DNA of 8,387 nucleotides from an uncultured Collinsella sp. Its GTDB lineage: Bacteria; Actinomycetota; Coriobacteriia; Coriobacteriales; Coriobacteriaceae. Location of the stretch: NCBI GenBank assembly GCA_900550595.1, contig URTB01000052.1, forward strand, positions 1 through 8,387, given 5' to 3'. Positions 1-6,673 of this stretch are shown here, in pieces. The notes under the pieces are model-generated. The model made no database searches. It saw only the letters and a program-made list of their open reading frames with translations, and had not been told where the DNA came from. The position numbers were made by a program, and so were the translations under genes. Position 1 is the stretch's first letter, and each line of letters begins with the position of its first letter.

Positions 1-32
1 CCCTGCGCACGCTTAACAATCCACTCGACCAT
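1..32 (-). CDS. Possible 5' end of a further gene (fragment, runs off left edge)
   Basis: An ATG at 30-32 opens a minus-strand frame that stays open to the window edge and gives MVEWIVKRAQG (the last codon is inferred from two bases). A purine-rich GGGGGCGG stretch lies upstream but is rather far from the ATG for a ribosome binding site. A short hydrophobic/basic start ending in K-R-A-Q resembles the first helix of many ECF-type sigma-70 factors, where a phrase such as 'VKRAQxGD' is common. Ten residues cannot establish this. The spacer between it and the terminator at 112-141 holds -10-like hexamers (TACAAT, TATATA on the minus strand) but no convincing -35 box. It could equally be a chance open frame. 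Confidence 0.3.
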   Translation of the reverse strand, partial: MVEWIVKRAQ

Positions 33-111
33 CTACATCCGCCCCCACGGTACTACCTATATATCTATTGCTCAAACGGATTGTAGTGTAGCCACTTTGT
101 CCCCCAGATAC

Positions 112-141
112 AAAAAAGCCGCAGCCCACACGGTCCACGGC
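112..141 (-). terminator. Rho-independent terminator ending the fab-acc-EIIC transcript
   Basis: Read on the minus strand, a 10-base arm (GCCGTGGACC), a four-base loop (GTGT) and a 10-base arm (GGGCTGCGGC) form a GC-rich hairpin. It has nine pairs, two of them G-T wobbles, and one A-G mismatch, and is followed directly by six T. It lies about 40 bases past the stop codon of the EIIC gene. No other hairpin with a T-run was seen between the genes to its right, so it is the probable end of the operon. Confidence 0.85.
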
Positions 142-146
142 CTTGG

Positions 147-178
147 AATGTGACGTGCGGGACTGCCCCTTTGTCGAT
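147..178 (-). repeat. Short interspersed repeat, copy 1 (partly degraded palindrome)
   Basis: This stretch matches 1412-1443 in the same orientation. Over the core (147-175 against 1412-1439) 26 positions agree, with two mismatches and one single-base indel. The shared blocks are AATGTGAC, TGCGGG, CTG and CCCTTTGTC. The inner GGG/CCC pairing is kept, but the outer arms no longer match well because the right end reads GTCGAT instead of GTCACAT. It starts a few bases after the TAA stop of the EIIC gene and lies just before the terminator. Confidence 0.7.
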
Positions 179-182
179 CGAT

Positions 183-1397
183 TTATGCGCTTGCCTCAGC
201 CACGCTCTTTGAGGTTTCGGGCAAATCGGCTCCGTTCCCCGTCGCCCGTCCCTTCGCCGGCACCACGCCAAAGCAGTAGCTCAGCGCCGCAGACACCGCA
301 AATGCCGTGCCGCCGGCGGCGCAGCACCACAGCAAGTTCGAGATGCCGCCCGTGGCAAAGCCAATGACCATGAGGACATTCGTCATGCCGATGGTATAGG
401 CCGTAACGTGGCCCACGGCCGCGACAAGGCCTCCGACGGCGCCGCCAATGGCCATGCACGTCAGGCACCTGCCATATTTAAAGCCGCAGCCGTACAGCGC
501 CGGCTCGCTTACACCGCCAAGCACGCCCGAGATCGAATAGCCCAGCATGAGCGCTTTCTCGTCCCTATCCGCAACGCGGAGCGACGCGCCAAAGGGCATG
601 CCCCAAACGGCGAACGTTGCCATCGTCGCGGCGATCAGGATGCACGAATCCGTTCCCACACTCATAAACTGCGCATAAGCGAGCGATAGGACAACGTTGC
701 TGACGCCTGCGATCTTAAGGAACTCCCAGCCCGCGGCAAGCCCCATGAGCGTGAGCAGCGACACGATGCCACCGGAATTGCCAAGCATAAACATAAGCTG
801 GCCCAACAGCATACCCAGATAGCTGCCCGCCGGTGCCGTGATACACAGCGAAACCGGAACCATGACAAGCATGGTCGCAAACGGAACAAACGAAAACGCC
901 ACGGCCTTAGGGATAACGCGCCGAAAGAAACACTCCACTCGCCATAGCACGGGCACCGAGATGAGAACCGGAATAACAGTCGTCGTGTAATCGTTGACCG
1001 GCGCGGGAAGCAGACCATACACGGAAGTCATCGATGCCCCCGTCGTCGATGCGGCATCGACGAGCTTAAGCAGATCGGGCGCAATCAACACGCCGCCCAG
1101 CATCATGCCCAGCTGCTCCGAGCAACCGAGCTGGCGGGCGGCCGCCCAACCAAGATAAATGGGCAAAAAGTAGTAGCCGGCGTTATAGAGCCAACTGTAG
1201 AGCAGGCGATAGATTTCGGAATCGGCAGACCACAGGCCCAGCATGCCCTCGCCCATAATGACGGCGACGGTGCGAAACAAAGCCGCGCAGACTATAAACG
1301 GCAGCGCCGACATCATGCTTTTGGACAGATAGTCCACCACGGCCATGGCGTTTGATGAAACCGTCGTTGTAAACGAGGTGTTAGAAACTTGTGGCAT
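183..1397 (-). CDS. Stand-alone PTS EIIC membrane subunit, glucose/beta-glucoside family
   Basis: This 404-residue, very hydrophobic protein is a sugar-translocating EIIC domain of the phosphotransferase system, acting in the cytoplasmic membrane. The family call rests on an N-terminal block with SALPFIVCAALF (30-41) and YYFLPIYLGWAAA (75-87), followed by the downstream motif GGVSEPALYG (294-303), which corresponds to the (T/S)EPA(I/L)YG signature of BglF/GlvC/PtsG-type EIIC proteins. I estimate around ten membrane segments. There is no EIIB domain (no phosphorylatable Cys motif) and no EIIA domain, and neither is encoded nearby, so it must borrow partners or not phosphorylate. The substrate is unknown. 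The start at 1397 is chosen because GGGAAAGG lies six bases upstream; the same frame runs 100 codons further into accDA, but that extension has no EIIC similarity. The 40-base gap to accDA suggests co-transcription. The gene sits between two repeat copies, which hints at insertion. Confidence 0.85.
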   Translation of the reverse strand: MPQVSNTSFTTTVSSNAMAVVDYLSKSMMSALPFIVCAALFRTVAVIMGEGMLGLWSADSEIYRLLYSWLYNAGYYFLPIYLGWAAARQLGCSEQLGMMLGGVLIAPDLLKLVDAASTTGASMTSVYGLLPAPVNDYTTTVIPVLISVPVLWRVECFFRRVIPKAVAFSFVPFATMLVMVPVSLCITAPAGSYLGMLLGQLMFMLGNSGGIVSLLTLMGLAAGWEFLKIAGVSNVVLSLAYAQFMSVGTDSCILIAATMATFAVWGMPFGASLRVADRDEKALMLGYSISGVLGGVSEPALYGCGFKYGRCLTCMAIGGAVGGLVAAVGHVTAYTIGMTNVLMVIGFATGGISNLLWCCAAGGTAFAVSAALSYCFGVVPAKGRATGNGADLPETSKSVAEASA

Positions 1398-1411
1398 GGA
1401 ACGCCTTTCCC

Positions 1412-1443
1412 AATGTGACATGCGGGCTGTCCCTTTGTCACAT
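1412..1443 (-). repeat. Short interspersed repeat, copy 2 (intact palindrome over the accDA stop codon)
   Basis: The outer arms ATGTGACA (1413-1420) and TGTCACAT (1436-1443) are perfect inverted repeats, and an inner GGG/CCC pair extends the hairpin with a one-base offset. On the minus strand the repeat begins with ATGTGA, so it supplies the last codon and the TGA stop of accDA. It ends directly against the ribosome binding site of the EIIC gene. There is no T-run, so it is not a standard terminator. It could nevertheless affect RNA stability or translation of the EIIC gene. Confidence 0.75.
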
Positions 1444-3162
1444 CGTGCGGTACTGACCGATTGCGCGGTACTTTTCGTAGCGGAGGTTTGTGAGGGTCGC
1501 GTCGTCAAGCTGCCCAAGCGTATCGAAGGCATCAAATGCCGAGGACATGACGGCACCGGCGATCTCCTCATGTGACAGGCCCCTATCGTCAACAATGCCG
1601 TCGATGATGCCGAGCGCCAGCAGATCAGGGGCCGTGAGCTTAAGCGCCTCGGCGGCCTCATTCGCGCGCTCGGTATCCTTCCACAGGATCGACGCACAGG
1701 CCTCGGGACTCACGACCGAATAGGCCGAGCTCGAGAGCATCAGGATGCGGTCGGCCACGGATAGCGCCAGCGCACCACCAGAGCCGCCCTCGCCTGTCAC
1801 CACCGAGACAATCGGCGTCTTAAGGCCGCTCATCTCCATGAGATTCTGAGCAATCGCCTCGCCCTGGCCGCGCTCCTCGGCACCGATGCCGCAAAACGCG
1901 CCCGAAGTATCGACCAGGCACAGAACCGGTCGACCAAACTTTTCGGCCTGGCGCATAAGGCGACGCGCTTTGCGGTAGCCCTCGGGATGCGCCATGCCAA
2001 AGTTGCGGCGCATACGCTCTTTGGTCGTGGTGCCGCGCTCGATGGCGATGACCGTTACGGGACGTCCGTCTTTCCAGCCAATGCCAGCCACCACAGCGGC
2101 GTCGTCGCCAAAGTAACGGTCGCCGTGCAGCTCCACAAATCCATCCAGGCCCAACGAGATCATCTCACCCGCCGTGGCGCGATCTGCCGAGCGGGTCTGC
2201 TTGACAATCTCGAGCGCTGTTCTTGGTGCCGCCGGGCGCTTAAACAAGTGTCCCAGCTTTTTGCCGCGGCGCCCTGTATGCACAATCTCGTGCGGTGCCC
2301 CCAGGCCGGGCGCGTGCCCTTCGTGCAGCGCCAGCAGCTCGCCTACCGTGAGCGCAATCTCGCCACGCGGAACAACGGCATCGCAAAAGCCGTGCTCCAA
2401 CAAAAACTCGGAGCGCTGGAATCCCTTGGGCAGGCGCTTGTGCATGTTCTGCTCGATCACGCGTGGGCCGGCAAATGCCGTCAGGGCATCGGGCTCGGCC
2501 AGGATAATGTCGCCCTCCATGGCAAAGCTCGCGGTTACGCCTCCGGTCGTGGGGTCGGTGAGCACCGTGATATACAGGCCGCCCGCCTCGCTGTGGCGCC
2601 TAACCGCCGCAGAAATCTTGGCCATCTGCATAAGCGATGTCACACCCTCTTGCATGCGCGCACCGCCCGAAACGGTAAAGCCGACAACCGGTAATCCCAG
2701 CTCGGCCGCACGCTCAAATGCGCGACAGATCTTCTCGCCCACCACGGAACCCATCGAGCCCATCATAAAGTTGGCGTCCATAAAGAAGAGCGCCGTATCG
2801 CAACCGCAGATTTTGCCCCTGCCGCACACAACGGCATCGCGCTCGCCCGAACGCTCGACCGCGCCCTTGAGCTTGTCGGCATAACCGAGAAACGAGAGGA
2901 AGTCCTCCGACGCCAGATTAGCATCCCATTCCTCAAACGTGCCCTCGTCGACCGTCATGCGCATGCGCGCGCGACCGCTCACGCGAAAGTGTTTGCCGCA
3001 ACGAGGGCAGACCTCGAGGTTGTCGTGCAGGCGTGCTTCATCGATTACGCGGCGGCACTCCGGGCACTTGATAAACACGTGGCGCGCGGGAAACTCGGCG
3101 CACGACTCGGTCATCGGCCCCTCGAGGACGTTGACCGTCTTCGCTTTTCTATTCATCAGCAT
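1438..3162 (-). CDS. accDA: Fused acetyl-CoA carboxylase carboxyltransferase, beta (AccD) plus alpha (AccA) subunits
   Basis: The product has 574 residues and transfers the carboxyl group from carboxybiotin on AccB to acetyl-CoA, giving malonyl-CoA. Residues about 1-285 are AccD: a zinc ribbon C33-x2-C36 ... C52-x2-C55, then SGGARMQEG (165-173), DPTTGGVTASFA (203-214) and the AGPRVIEQ block (231-238). Residues about 312-574 are AccA: LEIVKQTRS (317-325), ELHGDRY (344-350), DTSGAFCGIGAEERGQGEAI (418-437) and GEGGSGGAL (457-465). Free-standing AccD and AccA are each about 300 residues, so both halves are near full length, joined by a short basic linker (about 286-311). No frameshift or internal stop separates them. 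The ATG at 3162 is preferred because GGGG lies seven bases upstream; an ATG two codons later is possible. It overlaps the end of accC by 14 bases, suggesting translational coupling. The stop lies inside a repeat. Confidence 0.95.
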   Translation of the reverse strand: MLMNRKAKTVNVLEGPMTESCAEFPARHVFIKCPECRRVIDEARLHDNLEVCPRCGKHFRVSGRARMRMTVDEGTFEEWDANLASEDFLSFLGYADKLKGAVERSGERDAVVCGRGKICGCDTALFFMDANFMMGSMGSVVGEKICRAFERAAELGLPVVGFTVSGGARMQEGVTSLMQMAKISAAVRRHSEAGGLYITVLTDPTTGGVTASFAMEGDIILAEPDALTAFAGPRVIEQNMHKRLPKGFQRSEFLLEHGFCDAVVPRGEIALTVGELLALHEGHAPGLGAPHEIVHTGRRGKKLGHLFKRPAAPRTALEIVKQTRSADRATAGEMISLGLDGFVELHGDRYFGDDAAVVAGIGWKDGRPVTVIAIERGTTTKERMRRNFGMAHPEGYRKARRLMRQAEKFGRPVLCLVDTSGAFCGIGAEERGQGEAIAQNLMEMSGLKTPIVSVVTGEGGSGGALALSVADRILMLSSSAYSVVSPEACASILWKDTERANEAAEALKLTAPDLLALGIIDGIVDDRGLSHEEIAGAVMSSAFDAFDTLGQLDDATLTNLRYEKYRAIGQYRTM

Positions 3163-4492
3163 AGAGATGCCCCATCAGATCGGTGTGATACATGCCCGAC
3201 AAGAACTCGTCGTTTGCCAGCACGTCGAGCTGAAGCTCGCTGTTTTCGCTCACGCCCTCAATCACGAGCTCGCCCAGGGCCGAGCGCATCTTGCGAATGG
3301 CGCCGTCACGCGTGGGCGCGCACACGATGAGCTTGCCGAGCATGGAGTCGTAGTACGGCGGAACGGCGGCCCCGGTAAACATGGCAGAATCCCAGCGCAC
3401 GCGCGGACCACCCGGCACACGCAACGCGGTGACCGTTCCGCAGGACGGCAGAAAGTCCGGCGTTTCGGCATTGATGCGGCACTCCATGGCGTGGTTGCGG
3501 ACCGGCATGTCCTCCTGCTCAAAGGGCAGAGGCTGGCCGGCTGCCACGCGCAGCTGCCACTTGACCAAGTCGGTATCGGTCACAAACTCTGTAACCGGAT
3601 GCTCCACCTGCAAGCGCGTGTTCATTTCCATAAAGTAGAAATTGCCGTCGTCCGAATACAGAAACTCGATGGTACCGGCTCCTTCGTAGCCGACGGCACG
3701 AGCCAGGTCACGCGCTGCCTTGTGCATGCGAGCACGAATGTCGTTGTGTCCGTCGAGGCACGGCGCGGGACTCTCTTCGATCAGCTTTTGGTTGCGACGC
3801 TGCACCGAGCACTCGCGCTCGCCGAGCGAAAATACATGGCCCTGCTTATCGGCCATAATCTGCACCTCAACGTGGTGCGCCGGCGCGACGAACTTCTCCA
3901 TGTAGCACTCGCCGTCGCCAAAAACGGCCTCGCCCTCGGCACGCGCCTCGATGAACGCCTTTGCCGCATCTTCCACGCGCTCGACCTTGCGAATGCCGCG
4001 ACCGCCACCGCCCGCGCGCGCCTTAATGAGCACGGGACAGCCAATGCGCTCGGCCTCGGCCGTTGCCTCCTCGGGGCTTTTGAGCAAATCGCAGCCCGGC
4101 ACGATGGGCACGCCCGCCGCGGCAGCCGTTCGGCGTGCGGCGTCCTTGTCGCCCATGCTGTCGATCACCTCGGCCGAAGGACCGACAAAAGCCAGGCCAT
4201 ACTTGTCGCAGTCGCGTACAAAGCTCGCCTTCTCGGAAAAGAAGCCGTACCCAGGATGGATCGCCTTTGCGCCCGACTTTACGGCACAGGTGAGCACGGC
4301 ATCGTCGTTGAGGTAGCTCTCGGCAAGACGCGGGCCACCGATGCAATACGCCTCGTCGGCAAGCTGCACGTGCAGCGCGTCCGCATCGGCCGTGGAATAG
4401 ACGGCGACGGTTTTGATGCCCATATCGCGGCACGCGCGAATAACACGGACCGCGACTTCGCCGCGGTTGGCGATGAGCACTTTGTCGAACAT
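3149..4492 (-). CDS. accC: Biotin carboxylase subunit of acetyl-CoA carboxylase
   Basis: The 447-residue product carboxylates the biotin carried by AccB using ATP and bicarbonate, the first half-reaction of malonyl-CoA formation. Its length matches E. coli AccC (449). Visible family features are the N-terminal ANRGEVAVRVIRA (8-20), HPGYGFFSE (79-87), the GDK lysine (K116), the ATP-binding lysine K157 followed by the glycine-rich loop GGGGRG (161-166), K236 in QRRNQKLIEE, and the catalytic block MEMNTRLQVEHP (288-299) with E289, N291 and R293. The C-terminal domain contains VPPYYDSMLGKL (377-388). The ATG at 4492 is preceded by AAGGAAGG at good distance and gives the standard N-terminus; the frame is open 73 codons further upstream, but that part overlaps fabZ and is not AccC-like. 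The gap from fabZ is 10 bases. Confidence 0.97.
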   Translation of the reverse strand: MFDKVLIANRGEVAVRVIRACRDMGIKTVAVYSTADADALHVQLADEAYCIGGPRLAESYLNDDAVLTCAVKSGAKAIHPGYGFFSEKASFVRDCDKYGLAFVGPSAEVIDSMGDKDAARRTAAAAGVPIVPGCDLLKSPEEATAEAERIGCPVLIKARAGGGGRGIRKVERVEDAAKAFIEARAEGEAVFGDGECYMEKFVAPAHHVEVQIMADKQGHVFSLGERECSVQRRNQKLIEESPAPCLDGHNDIRARMHKAARDLARAVGYEGAGTIEFLYSDDGNFYFMEMNTRLQVEHPVTEFVTDTDLVKWQLRVAAGQPLPFEQEDMPVRNHAMECRINAETPDFLPSCGTVTALRVPGGPRVRWDSAMFTGAAVPPYYDSMLGKLIVCAPTRDGAIRKMRSALGELVIEGVSENSELQLDVLANDEFLSGMYHTDLMGHLYADE

Positions 4493-4502
4493 GAAGCCTT
4501 CC

Positions 4503-4925
4503 TTAACTTTCGTGCATGAGTGCAAAAGACATATCGGCGCGGCAGCAAACCTCACCGTTGACGCTCGCAGTACCCGTCGCAAAGCGGAACGGCCCGCGCG
4601 CACGCGTGATGGTGCACACCAGATCCACCGTGTCGCCCGGGCGCACCGGACGCTTAAAGCGCACCTTGTCCAGACTCGTGTAGAACGGCGTCGCGCCGCG
4701 CGCTCCCTCATCGCCCATCAGCAGCACGCAGCAGTTCTGGGCGAGCATCTCGCACTGAATCACGCCGGGGACGACCGGGTTTCCCGGAAAATGTCCCTGC
4801 AAAAAGTACTCGTCGCCCGTAATCGTGATCTTGCCGTGGGCCTCGTCGCCCACCAGCTCGGCTTCGTCGAGCAAAAGCATCGGCTCGCGATGCGGTAACA
4901 GTTCTTTAAGCTCTTCTTTGTTCAT
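4503..4925 (-). CDS. fabZ: 3-hydroxyacyl-[acyl-carrier-protein] dehydratase FabZ
   Basis: The 140-residue hot-dog-fold enzyme removes water from 3-hydroxyacyl-ACP to give trans-2-enoyl-ACP. LLPHREPMLLLDE (9-21) is the typical FabZ opening, and GHFPGNPVVPGVIQCEMLAQ (44-63) holds the catalytic His45 and Glu59, 14 residues apart as in other FabZ proteins. The C-terminal FKRPVRPGD (90-98) is also characteristic. ATG 4925 is chosen because AGGTG lies six bases upstream. A GTG at 4934, which directly abuts the accB stop codon, would add three residues but overlaps that binding site and would lack one of its own. FabZ rather than FabA is favoured by the sequence and by the operon position between accB and accC. 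The window shows no dedicated enzyme for introducing double bonds. Confidence 0.96.
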   Translation of the reverse strand: MNKEELKELLPHREPMLLLDEAELVGDEAHGKITITGDEYFLQGHFPGNPVVPGVIQCEMLAQNCCVLLMGDEGARGATPFYTSLDKVRFKRPVRPGDTVDLVCTITRARGPFRFATGTASVNGEVCCRADMSFALMHES

Positions 4926-4931
4926 GGATAT

Positions 4932-4936
4932 CACCT
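4932..4936 (-). promoter_or_regulatory. Ribosome binding site for fabZ, overlapping the accB stop codon
   Basis: AGGTG on the minus strand shares its first two bases with the TAG stop of accB and stands six bases before the ATG at 4925. This decides between that ATG and the in-frame GTG at 4934. It also suggests that ribosomes finishing accB can start fabZ. Confidence 0.6.
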
Positions 4937-5408
4937 ATCCGATCCTCATGAGGCAGCTGCCAAACTCCACGAGGTCGCCGTCTGCCACACAGATCTCGAG
5001 CACCTCACCGTCTGCCTCGGCCGTCACCTCGTTGAGAACCTTCATGGCCTCGATGATGCAGAGGGTCTCGCCGGCCTTGACCTTGGAGCCCACGTGCACA
5101 AATGGCTCGTCGCCCGGCGCCGGGGCAGCATAGAAAACGCCGACCATGGGAGCGGTCACCTCGGCGCCCTTGGGCTCCGGCGCGGCAACAGGCGCCTGCG
5201 CGGCGGGCTCCGGTGCGGCAGGAGCGACTGCAGGAGCTGCTACTGGAGCGGCCATGGCGCTCGGCATAGGCATGGGCACGGCAACCGGCTGCGCGGCGCT
5301 CGCGCGCTCGAGTTCGACCGCGGTGCCATCGGGCTCCTCAACGCGTACGCGCGTGAGGCCGCGGTCCTCCATAACATCGGCTATCTCGGCAAGTCTTTTG
5401 GAATCCAT
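4935..5408 (-). CDS. accB: Biotin carboxyl carrier protein of acetyl-CoA carboxylase
   Basis: The 157-residue product carries the covalent biotin that shuttles CO2 between AccC and the AccD-AccA fusion. The N-terminal part (1-37) is the usual helical segment (MDSKRLAEIADVMEDRGLTR). It is followed by a flexible Ala/Pro-rich linker (about 38-80) and a C-terminal biotinyl domain. That domain contains APMVGVFYAAPAPG (86-99), which includes the 'thumb' loop typical of BCCP, and EAMKVLNEV (120-128), where K123 is the biotinylated lysine. The ATG at 5408 has AGGAG seven bases upstream. Only three bases separate it from the fabF stop, so the two are very probably translated from one message. Confidence 0.97.
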   Translation of the reverse strand: MDSKRLAEIADVMEDRGLTRVRVEEPDGTAVELERASAAQPVAVPMPMPSAMAAPVAAPAVAPAAPEPAAQAPVAAPEPKGAEVTAPMVGVFYAAPAPGDEPFVHVGSKVKAGETLCIIEAMKVLNEVTAEADGEVLEICVADGDLVEFGSCLMRIG

Positions 5409-5411
5409 GCT

Positions 5412-6659
5412 CTAGCTCCTCGTATATCTACGCAGCGCGATGGCGGCGTTATGTCCGCCAAAGCCCAGGTTGGTCGAAAGCGCCCAGGTAAGGTCGGCGC
5501 GAACCGCGCGATTGGGCGTGTAGTCAAGATCGCAGGCGGGATCGGGTGTGTGGTAGTTAATGGTCGGTGGCACCACGCCCTGCTCGAGCGCCATGGCGCA
5601 GGCCATGACCTCGATGGCACCCGTGGCACCGATCATGTGCCCCGTCATCGACTTGGTCGACGAGACATGCGCGGCGCGCGCCGCATCCTCGCCGAGCGCA
5701 CGCTTAATGCCCGCCGTCTCGGACGAATCGTTGAGCTTGGTCGAGGTGCCGTGGGCATTGATGTAGAGGCCCTCGGATGGCTTGACGTCACCCTCGGCCA
5801 CCGCCAGCGATATCGCGCGGGCAATGCCAGCAGCCTCGGGATCGGGGCTCGTGATGTGATAGGCATCATCGGTGTTGCCGTATCCCACGACCTCGGCATA
5901 AATGTGCGCACCGCGCGCCTGCGCATGCTCCATGCTCTCGAGTACCAGCACGCAGGCGCCCTCGCCCATCACAAAGCCGTCGCGGTCTGCATCGAACGGG
6001 CGGCAAGCTGTCGCGGGATCGGGGTTGGTGGTCAATGCGCGGCAGGCCGTAAAGCCTGCAACGGCATCGGGGATAATGGCCGCCTCGGCGCCGCCCGCGA
6101 GGATCGCGTCGGCATAGCCGTGCTTGATGGCGCGGAACGCCTCGCCCACCGCATGGGCCGAGGTTGCGCACGCGGTCACCACAGGCAGGGTCGGGCCCTT
6201 TGCCTTGTGGCGAATCGCAATGTTGCCCGATGCCATATTGGGAATCATCATCGCAATCATATAGGGCGATGCACGGCGAGGCCCTCGATCGGCAATCGTA
6301 TGGACGTTGTCAACGAGCGTCTGCATGCCGCCCACGCCTGAACCCACGTAGACGCCCAGGCGCTCGTGATCGATGGCGCCTTCGACATCAAAGCCCGCAT
6401 CGTGCATGGCCTCGTCCGACGCTGCCAGAGCAAACCGAACGCAGGGGTCCAGGTGCTTGGCGTCACGCTTGCCAAAGTACTCGTTGCCGTCAAAACCCTT
6501 GACCTCGGCCGCCACCTTAACGGCAAACGCATCGGTATCGAAGTGCGTGATCGGGCCGATGCCGCACGTGCCGGCGCACATTGCCGCCCAGGTGGCAAGC
6601 GCGGTGTTACCGAGCGGCGATACGGCACCGATGCCGGTGATTGCAACTCTCTGTTCCAT
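5412..6659 (-). CDS. fabF: 3-oxoacyl-[acyl-carrier-protein] synthase II
   Basis: The product has 415 residues from the chosen start and elongates acyl-ACP by decarboxylative condensation with malonyl-ACP. The thiolase-fold residues expected for KAS II are all visible: nucleophile Cys164 in VVTACATSAHAVGEA, His303 in NAHGTSTKLND, Lys336 and His341 in TKSMTGHMIGATGA, and the C-terminal NLGFGGHN loop. These numbers are within one of the E. coli FabF positions, which supports the start. Two ATG codons stand side by side (6662 and 6659); AGGAG lies three bases from the first and six from the second, so 6659 is preferred. A TTG at 6677 is in frame but would overlap nothing useful and has no binding site. 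The gene follows fabG after 39 bases that can form a hairpin. Confidence 0.96.
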   Translation of the reverse strand: MEQRVAITGIGAVSPLGNTALATWAAMCAGTCGIGPITHFDTDAFAVKVAAEVKGFDGNEYFGKRDAKHLDPCVRFALAASDEAMHDAGFDVEGAIDHERLGVYVGSGVGGMQTLVDNVHTIADRGPRRASPYMIAMMIPNMASGNIAIRHKAKGPTLPVVTACATSAHAVGEAFRAIKHGYADAILAGGAEAAIIPDAVAGFTACRALTTNPDPATACRPFDADRDGFVMGEGACVLVLESMEHAQARGAHIYAEVVGYGNTDDAYHITSPDPEAAGIARAISLAVAEGDVKPSEGLYINAHGTSTKLNDSSETAGIKRALGEDAARAAHVSSTKSMTGHMIGATGAIEVMACAMALEQGVVPPTINYHTPDPACDLDYTPNRAVRADLTWALSTNLGFGGHNAAIALRRYTRS

Positions 6660-6665
6660 CATGGT

Positions 6666-6670
6666 CTCCT
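6666..6670 (-). promoter_or_regulatory. Ribosome binding site for fabF
   Basis: AGGAG on the minus strand is six bases from the ATG at 6659 and three from the ATG at 6662. The spacing favours the second ATG as the start of fabF. Either choice changes the protein by one Met. Confidence 0.6.
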
Positions 6671-6673
6671 CAT

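Noticed and set aside
94..106. A third possible piece of the repeat (ACTTTGTCCCCC on the plus strand)
   Set aside because: Only the short CTTTGTC string is shared and its flanks differ from both copies, so it cannot be told from chance.
33..111. A promoter in the spacer left of the terminator
   Set aside because: TACAAT and TATATA hexamers are present on the minus strand, but none has an acceptable -35 hexamer at 16-18 bases.
65..271. A 68-codon minus-strand frame covering the terminator and repeat copy 1
   Set aside because: It starts inside the EIIC gene in another frame and reads through a terminator hairpin and a repeat. Nothing suggests a real peptide.
1398..1697. A 100-codon N-terminal extension of the EIIC gene, in frame without a stop
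   Set aside because: It overlaps the 3' end of accDA, is Arg/Ser/Pro-rich with no membrane or EIIC character, and a good ribosome binding site supports the ATG at 1397.
1987..2884. Two plus-strand open frames of about 235 codons inside accDA
   Set aside because: Both lie wholly opposite AccD motifs and show low-complexity antisense composition.
2939..4519. A 526-codon plus-strand open frame antisense to accC and the start of accDA
   Set aside because: It is the antisense of two clear genes, is rich in His/Arg/Ala as expected for a GC-rich shadow frame, and has no recognisable domain or ribosome binding site.
5165..5300. Repetitive-looking GC-rich tract within accB
   Set aside because: It encodes the ordinary Ala/Pro-rich flexible linker of biotin carboxyl carrier proteins; no regular DNA repeat unit is seen.
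5094..6341. A 415-codon plus-strand open frame antisense to accB and fabF
   Set aside because: Its composition is dominated by Arg, Gly, His and Ala with no family motif. The opposite strand carries all the catalytic residues of FabF and the biotinyl domain of AccB.
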